From Paraburkholderia fungorum (GTDB lineage: Bacteria; Pseudomonadota; Gammaproteobacteria; Burkholderiales; Burkholderiaceae): a stretch of 64,000 nucleotides of DNA. The notes below the pieces were generated by a model. It saw nothing but the letters and a program-made list of their open reading frames with translations. It ran no database searches and was not told the DNA's origin. The stretch covers positions 341,732 through 405,731 of the forward strand of contig NZ_MCAS01000023.1 in the NCBI RefSeq assembly GCF_003610895.1. Direction: 5' to 3'. The first letter of the stretch is position 1, and each line of letters opens with the position of its first letter. The position numbers and the translations under genes are program-made. Below are positions 31,629-39,453 of this stretch, one piece after another.

Positions 31629-34600
31629 ATGACCACGGACGCTTCCGCTCAACCACCCGCGCAGCCGCCCGGCGCTCATCCGCCGGGACAGCCGCCTTCG
31701 CCCGACGCGCAGCCGCCTGAGCGCCGCCGGGGCCGGTTGTTGCTGAAAACGCTCGCGTGGATGGTTGCGGTGCTGGTGCTGCTGGTCGCCGTGGCCGCCG
31801 GACTGCTGTACGGCGCGCTCACGACCGAGCGCGGCACCGCTTACGCGTGGCAGGCGGCTGTCAAACTGCTGGGCGGCAAGCTGACGGGCACGCTCGAGGG
31901 CGGCACCATCGCGCGCGGTGTCCAACTCCGGCAAGTGCGCTGGCGCAGTCTCGACGGCAGCGGCACCGATATCCAGATCGACCGTGTGGCCGGCCGCTGG
32001 GGCCTCATACATCAGCCTTGGCGCTTCACGATCGACTATCTGCATGTCGGTACGATCGACGCTCGTATCGGCGCTTCGTCGTCCAGCAGCGGACCGCTTG
32101 AATTGCCGAAAGACCTGCGTTTGCCGATGCAGCTCGAGGTGCGCGACGTGCAGGTCGACAAACTGCTGTTGCACGAGGGTGGCTCGACAACCGAGTTTGC
32201 CCGCTTCATGTTCCATGGCCGCAGCGACGGCCGCCACCACGAGGCGGCCATCGAGAGGCTCGACACGCCGTTCGGCGCGGTGACGGCAGCGGCGAAGCTC
32301 GACGGGATGCGGCCGTTTCCGCTGAGCGGTGATGTCGGCTATTCCGGCAAGGTCAACAACGAGGCGGTGCAGGTGGGCGGCCATCTGAGCGGCTCGCTGG
32401 AGAATCTCATCGCCGAACTCGATGCCAGCGGCATGAAGCTCGCCGGCCATGCCCGGGTCGAAGCGACGCCGTTCGGCGACGTGCCGTTGCAACGCGCCGT
32501 GCTGAGCTTCGACCACGTCAATCCGCAGGCGTTTGCGCCCGGCGCGCCGCTGGCGGATCTGGCAGTGCGTGCTGAACTGCAGCCGGTGGGGCAGCGCGCA
32601 GCGGACGCGGCTACTTTGGGTGCGGCAAGCACGGCAAGCACGGCAAGCACGGCAAGCACGGCAAGCACGGCAAGCACGGCAAGCACGGCAAGCACGGCAA
32701 GCACGGCAAGCACGGCAAGCACGGCAAGCACGGCAAAACCCGCAGCCGCCTCCGGCGCCGCGGGTTTTGCCGTCGCGGGCCATGTCTCGATCGTCAACGC
32801 CAAACCGGGGGCGATCGACCAGAATCTGCTGCCGCTAATCGACGCGCGAGCCGACGTGCGTCTCGACGCCCAGGCGCAGCGCATCTCGAATCTGAACGTG
32901 CGGCTGGTGAAGAGCGCCACGCTCACCGGCGGCGGCGTGCTGACCGGCAAGCACGGCCAGTTCGATCTGCAGGTCGCCGGGCTCGACCTGAACGCGCTCG
33001 AAGCGACCGTGCGGCCAACCCAACTTTCCGGCCCGATCGGGTTTCGTCTGAACGACGACGTGCAAAGCCTGACCCTCGATCTCGCCGACCCGAAAGCCGG
33101 GTTGCGCGCACAGGGTAAAGTCACCTTCGACCCCGCGCGCATCAGTTTCAACGACGTGCGCGTCACGTCGGGCAAAGGCCGCATCGATCTGTCCGGTGCG
33201 CTCAAGCACGACGCGAATTCGACCTACAACCTGAAAGCGCAGTTGACCGATTTCGATCCGCTGACGCTGACTTCGCAGATGCCTTCGCGCACCCCCGTGA
33301 CGGGTCCGGCGCCGGCGGCGGCCAACACCAAAGCCAAGGCGCTGCCGCAAGGTGCGGCGCAAGCGGGCAGCACGGCCGGTGCGAAAAGCGCGGCCCCCGC
33401 CGACAAAGCCGCCGCGGCGGTCAAGAACACCGCCAGGGCCGCAGTGCGGACCGAAGTGGTTCAACGCAGCAAAGCGTCACCGCCGCCGAGGCACGCCGCG
33501 CCCCCGGCCCGCAAGATCGAGGCACGCGTGAACGGCACGCTCACCGCGGCCGGCGTGCTCGGCCCGGTCTTTACCACCAAGGCTGAATTCAAACTCGGCC
33601 CGAGTGTCTATGACGGCCTGCCCTTGACGGGTGGCGGTGTAGTTCAGTTGGCCGGCTCGCGGATTCTGCCGAGCCGCGCGAATCTCTCGGTGGCGGGCAA
33701 TCAGGTGGACTTGCAAGGCAGCTTCGGCGCGAGCGGCGACCGGCTGCGTTTTCGCATCGACGCGCCGGAGCTCGAGCGACTCGGTTTCGGTCTCGCCGGC
33801 CTCATCGCGGCAGACGGCGACGTTACAGGCTCGTTCGCCCACCCGAATGTCGTGCTGAACTACAAGGCAGACAGCGTGGTGTTCAGCAGTAACCGCATCG
33901 GCCATGCGGAAGGTCATGCCGAACTGCGTGACGGCGCGAACGGCGCGCTCGTCTTCACGACCGACGCGCGCAATCTCAGCGCCGGCGGCGTCGATCTGAC
34001 TACCCTCACGGCACGCCTGTCCGGCACGCGCGCCAACCACACGCTGGAGGCCGCGGCCACCGGCAAGCTGCAGGATCGCCCGCTCGATCTGACGCTCGCG
34101 GCCAACGGCAAGCTGACCGAAGCACGCGACGGCACGCGCTGGGACGGCACCGTGACCCGTCTGCAGAATCGTGGCACACCGGCATTGAATCTGGAGTCGC
34201 CGCTGGCCATCAGCGCCGGACCGAGCCGCCTGACACTCGGCGCGACACGTCTCACGATCGAAGGCGCTGTGCTGAGCCTGAAATCGTTCGCCTTCGACCA
34301 CGGCAAGATCCAGTCCGCGGGCACCTTGACCGACGTTTCGCTGGCGCGCCTGCAGGATTTGCGGCGCGAGATCACCGGCGCGCCACCGGCCGTCAAAACC
34401 GATCTGGTGTTCGACGGCGACTGGGACTTCGCGCTCGGCAGCACGGCGAGCGGTCACATCCAGTTGAAGCGCCGCGGCGGTGACGTCACGGTCGAAATCG
34501 GACGTGGGTTGGCCTCGCTGGGTATCACGGACATGATCGCGCGCGCCGAATTCAGCGGCGGCAACCGGCTGAATGCCACCGTCCACGCTCAGGCCAGCCG

Positions 34601-35987
34601 GATCGGCGTGATCGATGCCGACGCCCACACCACGCTCGTAATGCGCGACGGCTTCCTGAGCGTCAATGAAGAGGGCGCGCTCACCGGCAATGTGAATGCC
34701 AACGTGCCGTCGCTGAAAACCACCGGCGGCCTGTTCGGTCCGAGTTATCTGCTCGACGGACATCTCGCGCTGAAACTCGCGCTCGGCGGTACTGTCGCCA
34801 AGCCGAACCTGACAGGGTCGCTGCTCGGCGACGGTTTGTCCGCGACCATGGTCGACCAGGGCGTGCAGCTAAAGGACGGTGTGGTGCGCATCGCGCTTTC
34901 GCAAAATCTGGTGGACTTCCAGCAGGTCGAGTTTCATGGTGCGAGCGGCACCTTGCGCGCCACCGGCCGCGTGCGTCTGGACGGCGCCGAGCCGGATCTG
35001 TCCGCGAGTATCGTGGCGGATAAGCTGGAATTGTTCGCGTCGCCGGATCGCAATCTGTCGCTGTCGGGCAGCGCGAGCGTGGCCAATGCCGGCGCGCAGG
35101 GCGGCATGGCGATCAACGGCAAGTTCGTGGTGGACCACGCGCTGTTCGATATGCCGGAGCAGTCCGCGCCGAAGCTGGGCGACGACGTCGTGATCGTCCG
35201 TCCGGACGGCACGGTGGCCGGCGAGAAATCACCGCCGGTGGAGGGGACCAACAAGCCGATCGGGCCGTTCGCGCCACGCGCCAATATCGACATCAGTCTC
35301 GGCAACAACTTCCGTTTCCGCGGGCAAGGCGCTGACCTCGGGCTGAGCGGCACGATTACCGCGATGAGCGCGCCGAACCTGCCGTTGCGCGCCGTCGGCA
35401 ATGTTCGCGTGACGCAGGGCTCGACCTATACCGCGTTCGGCCGCAAGCTCAACATCGAGAATGGTTTCTTCACGTTCAACGGGCCAGTGGCCAATCCGGG
35501 CATCAACATCCTCGCCATGCGCCGCAATCAGCAGGTCGAGGCAGGCGTGCAGGTGACGGGCACCGTTCAGTTCCCGGTCGCGAAACTGGTGTCCGAGCCG
35601 AACGTGCCGGACAACGAAAAGCTCTCGTGGCTGCTGTTTGGACACGGCACGGATCAAGGCAATAACCTCGGCCAGCAAAGCACCATGACGACCGCGCTAG
35701 CCTTGCTCGGCAGCGCGAGCGGCAAGCGGATCGCGCAAACGTTCGGGCTGGATGAATTTTCGATCGGGCGAAGTGAAGTCGGCCTGACCGATCCTCAGGT
35801 GGTGATGGTGTCGAAAGCTATCAACGAGTGGCTCGTGGTCGGCTACGAACAGGGCCTGCAGTCGGCGAGCAACGCGATCAAGGCAACGATCAACCTCACG
35901 CGCTATTGGTCGGTCGCGGCATATGGCGGCACGTTCGACGGCATAGAACTGCTTTACACACGACGCTTCGATCAGATCCGCTGGTGA
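31629..35987 (+). CDS. tamB: Translocation assembly / lipid-transport protein TamB (AsmA-like, DUF490)
   Basis: 1452 residues. A Pro-rich cytoplasmic leader of about 38 residues is followed by one membrane anchor ('TLAWMVAVLVLLVAVAAGLL'). A long periplasmic beta-taco rod comes next, and the C-terminal DUF490 domain ('DNEKLSWLLFGHGTDQG' and 'VAAYGGTFDGIELLYTRRFD') ends the protein. TamB spans the periplasm and is implicated in phospholipid transport to the outer membrane. Two low-complexity insertions are present: twelve Ala-Ser-Thr repeats at residues 333-368, and an Ala/Lys/Pro-rich stretch near residues 560-630. Both are likely loops outside the rod. Confidence 0.93.
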   Translation: MTTDASAQPPAQPPGAHPPGQPPSPDAQPPERRRGRLLLKTLAWMVAVLVLLVAVAAGLLYGALTTERGTAYAWQAAVKLLGGKLTGTLEGGTIARGVQLRQVRWRSLDGSGTDIQIDRVAGRWGLIHQPWRFTIDYLHVGTIDARIGASSSSSGPLELPKDLRLPMQLEVRDVQVDKLLLHEGGSTTEFARFMFHGRSDGRHHEAAIERLDTPFGAVTAAAKLDGMRPFPLSGDVGYSGKVNNEAVQVGGHLSGSLENLIAELDASGMKLAGHARVEATPFGDVPLQRAVLSFDHVNPQAFAPGAPLADLAVRAELQPVGQRAADAATLGAASTASTASTASTASTASTASTASTASTASTASTASTAKPAAASGAAGFAVAGHVSIVNAKPGAIDQNLLPLIDARADVRLDAQAQRISNLNVRLVKSATLTGGGVLTGKHGQFDLQVAGLDLNALEATVRPTQLSGPIGFRLNDDVQSLTLDLADPKAGLRAQGKVTFDPARISFNDVRVTSGKGRIDLSGALKHDANSTYNLKAQLTDFDPLTLTSQMPSRTPVTGPAPAAANTKAKALPQGAAQAGSTAGAKSAAPADKAAAAVKNTARAAVRTEVVQRSKASPPPRHAAPPARKIEARVNGTLTAAGVLGPVFTTKAEFKLGPSVYDGLPLTGGGVVQLAGSRILPSRANLSVAGNQVDLQGSFGASGDRLRFRIDAPELERLGFGLAGLIAADGDVTGSFAHPNVVLNYKADSVVFSSNRIGHAEGHAELRDGANGALVFTTDARNLSAGGVDLTTLTARLSGTRANHTLEAAATGKLQDRPLDLTLAANGKLTEARDGTRWDGTVTRLQNRGTPALNLESPLAISAGPSRLTLGATRLTIEGAVLSLKSFAFDHGKIQSAGTLTDVSLARLQDLRREITGAPPAVKTDLVFDGDWDFALGSTASGHIQLKRRGGDVTVEIGRGLASLGITDMIARAEFSGGNRLNATVHAQASRIGVIDADAHTTLVMRDGFLSVNEEGALTGNVNANVPSLKTTGGLFGPSYLLDGHLALKLALGGTVAKPNLTGSLLGDGLSATMVDQGVQLKDGVVRIALSQNLVDFQQVEFHGASGTLRATGRVRLDGAEPDLSASIVADKLELFASPDRNLSLSGSASVANAGAQGGMAINGKFVVDHALFDMPEQSAPKLGDDVVIVRPDGTVAGEKSPPVEGTNKPIGPFAPRANIDISLGNNFRFRGQGADLGLSGTITAMSAPNLPLRAVGNVRVTQGSTYTAFGRKLNIENGFFTFNGPVANPGINILAMRRNQQVEAGVQVTGTVQFPVAKLVSEPNVPDNEKLSWLLFGHGTDQGNNLGQQSTMTTALALLGSASGKRIAQTFGLDEFSIGRSEVGLTDPQVVMVSKAINEWLVVGYEQGLQSASNAIKATINLTRYWSVAAYGGTFDGIELLYTRRFDQIRW
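32625..32736. repeat. In-frame 9-bp tandem repeat in tamB, 12 copies plus partial
   Basis: GCAAGCACG occurs twelve times without interruption, then GCAA. It encodes Ala-Ser-Thr twelve times (tamB residues 333-368). Copies are identical at the nucleotide level, which points to recent expansion by slippage. A 9-bp unit keeps the frame whatever the copy number. Confidence 0.97.
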
Positions 35988-36027
35988 TGGGCGAGGGCCG
36001 TGGTTCAGCAAGTCGACGCAGACGCAG

Positions 36028-36080
36028 TAGGGCGGCACGCGTTGCTCCGTTTCCGGAGCAACGCGACGTGCCCCTGCCGT
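36028..36080 (+). terminator. Terminator hairpin after tamB
   Basis: A perfect 12-bp stem (36038-36049 with 36054-36065), extendable by GGGCGGCAC with GTGCCCC, lies between the convergent tamB and toxin-like genes. A GTTTTACG tail follows on the plus strand. Confidence 0.6.
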
Positions 36081-36094
36081 TTTACGTCGCGGCG

Positions 36095-39000
36095 CTAACT
36101 CGTCTTGTTCAGTTCCTCAAAGCGCATGTAGCGCTCGTGTTCCTGCTGCAGGTGTATCCATGTCTGATCGGGCACCGAGTAGTCGGACCCGATGTCGGAG
36201 CGATCGTCGTTTGACCCTGCATCGAGATGAAGCGTCCTCACGGTATCGCCCTGCAGATTGCGAATGTCCAGGGTGTGCTCGTTTGTCGCGGTGACATAGA
36301 AGCCGTCCTTGAGCAGCAGCGCCGACGTGTGGCCGTTGAGCCAGTCGGCGGCCGCCTGCTGGTCGGCAGCGGAGCCTCTCAGGAACCCATTGGCGCTGTC
36401 GTACCCTGACGGCGCACCCGGCAGACTGGTCGTGAAGCGCGTGACCCCGGACGGCAAAGCCGAGTCGGGGTCACGGTCGAAATCGAACTGGGTGCGTGCG
36501 CTACCCGCGGTGCGGTCGCGGTACTCATGGATGCTTTGTGGCGGTCTATAGGACTTGTTGTTGTCGGCGTCGGTCAACTTCCAGATCGAATAATTGCTGC
36601 GATAGTCACCGCTGCTGACATACGCATAGCCCGCGTGCGAATAGGTCAGGACCTTGCCGTCTTCGACGTGGATCAAGCGGTTGTTGTTGTCATAGCGGAA
36701 GACGCCGTTCGTGTTTTGCGGGTCGCTGGGAACCTTGCCGAGATACAGATAGCCGTCGCCGCCCACTCGCAGGACCGCTTCCTTACCGAATATCCGAGTG
36801 TGGAACCGGCCGTCGCCGTCCATGCTAAACGTGTGAATGCCCGGCTGATGATCGTTGTTGACAACGGTGACGTCGCTGCCGCCGGTGCTGCCGGGAGTAG
36901 GGTGCTGGCCCGGCACCAGATACAGGTTGCCCTGCAGCGTCCCGTACGCGCCATCGTGCGAGACGAGTTTCACCGGGCCGCGATAGTCCCTTCCCTCGCT
37001 CTGCCTGTCGTTCAGATAGGCGATTTTTTCCAGCGCGTGGTTATAAAAGCTCGCATGGGCGAGATCTGGATCCTGACGCGGCGAATAGACGGTTTTGCCG
37101 TCGTCCGTCCGCGCGGTGACAAACGGACGGTGCGCAGCGTCCGCCCAGTTGGTGTCGTTGGAGGTGAAGCGCGACAGTTGCGGCTGGGCGCCCGCGATTC
37201 GGGTCTGATCGTAGACGTCCCAACGGTAGTCGGGATTGGGCGTGAACGCGCCCGGCTTGCCGTTCTCTATCTTCTGCCAGCCGCGAATCTGCGTGTAGTC
37301 GATGCGGCCCATCGCGGCGACCTCGCCCCTGTCGGCGTTGCGGGCGTTTGCGCCGAGTGTCGGTGCGACGTCGACCATATTGGGCGCGGGTGCGACCGCA
37401 TAGATGTAACCGTCCTTCGAATTGGCAAGCGCGGGATTTTGCTGGGCTGTTTCGAGCTTGCGGAAGGTGCCGAGATAGCCGGAGCCGTCTATCAGGCCGG
37501 GGTTGGCCGCCATGTCGAAATCGTGCAGATCGAGGTTGATCTGCCCGACGGGCGTGTGCTCTGTATCGAATCCGCCAAGCTTCCTCAGGTCATCCGGCGT
37601 GACGCTCGATGGCCGGTACAGCGCCATGGGCTGAAGCGCGTGCTGGTCGTCGGTGCTGCGTTTGAATTCATCGCGCGGCGGTGGCTGATAACCCGACGGA
37701 CCCGGCTGGTCGAAGGAGGGCAGCGGCGGCAGGTCCGCCCGCGGCGGCGTGAGGGTGGGGACGGGGATGTGCGGGGGCAAGTAGTTCGCGGCCCCGGAAT
37801 TTGCCGGCAGCGGTAGGGGTAGCGCCGGCATCCCGTAACTGCCGCCCACGTCTCCGAGACGCTGGTTCCCCAGTGCATGCTGACGCACGTTCTGCATCGC
37901 ATAGTAAGACGTGCTCGCCGACGTGAAACCGCCCAGTCCAGGATAGGCCGCGTCGAAGTAATGGCTTAGCGCATAGGTTAGCTGACCGAAATTCGCGTAG
38001 CGAAACGCGCCCTGGCTGGGGTCGTACAGCGTGTAGGTATCATTGCGATAGTCGCCGTTCGCATGCATGCGTTGCACGCTCAGCGCGTGTGCCGGAGCGT
38101 CTACGGAAAAAGTGCCGGCGGGCGCATTTCCCAACGAAAGGCCGACCAGGGCGAACGTATTGGGATGTCCCATCCTCTCGCCCTGAGGGTTGTAGGGCGT
38201 TGCGAAATGGTCTTCCAGATCGGAAACCAGTTCTTCGCCGCTTCTCAGTCCGGACCGCCCAGGGTGGCGGATATAGCCCGGCAACTCGCGGGTCTCGCCG
38301 CTCCATTGACCGTTCCCTTGCAAGTTTCTGATCGATGCGAGCAAAGCGGTCCTGGATGTTCCGCCTTTGGCGTAGGCCTTTCCTACTGCGTTCGCGGCAT
38401 CGAACAGATTGGCCTGTCGCGTGCTCGTGGCGGCTCCCCGCATGACCTGCAGGGTGCAACCGAGGCAGCCCGATTCGATCCGCCGCCCTTGCGCCACGGC
38501 CTGAACCCTAGGGTTGTTCTCCATGTCCTCCTGGTGCAGATAGGACGACGTCACGCCGCTTGACGCCGACGCGGGACGATAAAGCGTGTCGGCGACGCCG
38601 AAGCGGATGGCCTGCTCCGGCGTGGGATTGGCCGGCGCGAGACTCGGGCGCAAGTGGATGGTGAGACCGTAGAACTGGGTGCTTGTCGCGCCGCGCGGGA
38701 GGGTGTGGGAGTCGGTTGGCGGTGGCGTCGGCGAGCGCGGTGTGCGGCTGCTTGTGCCGCTGGCGGCCTGACGGATGCGCTCGTTCGTCGGCAATGGCAT
38801 TGCCGATTCGCGACGCGTGATATTTGGCGCGGCATCGATCGCCTCGCGTTGCGGCAGCGTTCTGGACGCCAGCTCGGAGAACGGGCGCGCAGCTTGCTCG
38901 CGATCCGGTGAGCCGAATGCTGCTGCATGCTCGCCGCCAAAGCGGGACAACAGCTTAAGCGCGCCCGGCGAGGCGGCCTTTGGGTCTTGCGCGGGTAGCG

Positions 39001-39130
39001 GTTCGGCCGGCAGGACGCCGGCAGGTGGTCTCGGCGAGGCGCTACGCGCGAAATTCTGGGTGGACTGCGAGTCCGGCCCGTCTTCGGCAAGACGAGCCAA
39101 TACGTTTTCACCATTTGCTTCGGTTCGCAT
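36095..39130 (-). CDS. Large toxin-like protein: possible C58-type protease domain plus cholera-toxin-A-like ADP-ribosyltransferase
   Basis: 1011 residues from the ATG at 39130, with AGAGG 8 nt upstream (the open frame continues to a TTG at 39241 with no good site). No signal peptide or membrane helix is seen. Residues 1-150 are disordered and Pro/Ala-rich. Residues 218-415 contain 'SGCLGCTLQVMRG', 'HALSVQRM' (His348) and 'YTLYDPSQGAFRY' (Asp370), in the Cys-His-Asp order and spacing of YopT/AvrPphB-type proteases. A Pro-rich linker (434-486) follows. Residues 503-650 match the enterotoxin A1 fold: 'LYRPSSVTPDDLRKLGGF' (Arg506), His536, 'GYIYAVAPAPNM', 'GEVAAMGRIDYTQIRGW' (Glu603). The last 360 residues are unassigned and rich in Gly, Asp and aromatics. 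It is an orphan between tamB and metG. Secretion route and target are unknown. Confidence 0.85.
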   Translation of the reverse strand: MRTEANGENVLARLAEDGPDSQSTQNFARSASPRPPAGVLPAEPLPAQDPKAASPGALKLLSRFGGEHAAAFGSPDREQAARPFSELASRTLPQREAIDAAPNITRRESAMPLPTNERIRQAASGTSSRTPRSPTPPPTDSHTLPRGATSTQFYGLTIHLRPSLAPANPTPEQAIRFGVADTLYRPASASSGVTSSYLHQEDMENNPRVQAVAQGRRIESGCLGCTLQVMRGAATSTRQANLFDAANAVGKAYAKGGTSRTALLASIRNLQGNGQWSGETRELPGYIRHPGRSGLRSGEELVSDLEDHFATPYNPQGERMGHPNTFALVGLSLGNAPAGTFSVDAPAHALSVQRMHANGDYRNDTYTLYDPSQGAFRYANFGQLTYALSHYFDAAYPGLGGFTSASTSYYAMQNVRQHALGNQRLGDVGGSYGMPALPLPLPANSGAANYLPPHIPVPTLTPPRADLPPLPSFDQPGPSGYQPPPRDEFKRSTDDQHALQPMALYRPSSVTPDDLRKLGGFDTEHTPVGQINLDLHDFDMAANPGLIDGSGYLGTFRKLETAQQNPALANSKDGYIYAVAPAPNMVDVAPTLGANARNADRGEVAAMGRIDYTQIRGWQKIENGKPGAFTPNPDYRWDVYDQTRIAGAQPQLSRFTSNDTNWADAAHRPFVTARTDDGKTVYSPRQDPDLAHASFYNHALEKIAYLNDRQSEGRDYRGPVKLVSHDGAYGTLQGNLYLVPGQHPTPGSTGGSDVTVVNNDHQPGIHTFSMDGDGRFHTRIFGKEAVLRVGGDGYLYLGKVPSDPQNTNGVFRYDNNNRLIHVEDGKVLTYSHAGYAYVSSGDYRSNYSIWKLTDADNNKSYRPPQSIHEYRDRTAGSARTQFDFDRDPDSALPSGVTRFTTSLPGAPSGYDSANGFLRGSAADQQAAADWLNGHTSALLLKDGFYVTATNEHTLDIRNLQGDTVRTLHLDAGSNDDRSDIGSDYSVPDQTWIHLQQEHERYMRFEELNKTS

Positions 39131-39394
39131 GAGATAGACCTCTGGTTGCCGAACAGCATTCCGCTGCAGTCTGGAAGCTGGATCGGAGTTCGCAATTGAT
39201 AAGGTATGCAAATCATTTGTCAGAAATTGACGCTGGTTCAATCCGGTGTATGTTGCTGTGGCAGTTGTCTACCTTCCGGGGAGGCTGGCTAGTGTCCTGC
39301 GGCACCCAACATATGGCAGCGTCCGAAGACGTTCAATGCCGCACGGTCAAGTCTGACGGTATTTCGCTTTTGCGTGTAATACAGGGCTGTGTCC

Positions 39395-39436
39395 AAAGAA
39401 AACGACCCGCTTGCTTGCGCGAGCGGGTCGTTGTCA
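39395..39436 (-). terminator. Rho-independent terminator of metG
   Basis: AACGACCCGCTTGC pairs with GCGAGCGGGTCGTT (39401-39432), and the minus-strand tail is TTTTCTTT. It lies 18 bp past the metG stop. The rest of the 39131-39394 gap holds only the presumed promoter region of the toxin-like gene. A CTGACA / TATCAA pair with 16-bp spacing on the minus strand (about 39195-39221) is a weak candidate promoter. Confidence 0.85.
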
Positions 39437-39453
39437 AAAGATGCCTGGCCGTT

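Noticed and set aside
32625..32736. CRISPR-like array in tamB
   Set aside because: Units are 9 bp and contiguous with no spacers, and they are in frame in a coding gene.
31614..32783. Minus-strand frame with a long 'CRA' repeat opposite tamB
   Set aside because: The repeat is the antisense reading of the tamB 9-bp tract, with no gene features.
39131..39240. Hrp/PIP-type box (TTCG-N16-TTCG) upstream of the toxin-like gene
   Set aside because: TTC-containing motifs are present, but none at the required spacing, so type III co-regulation is not supported by sequence.
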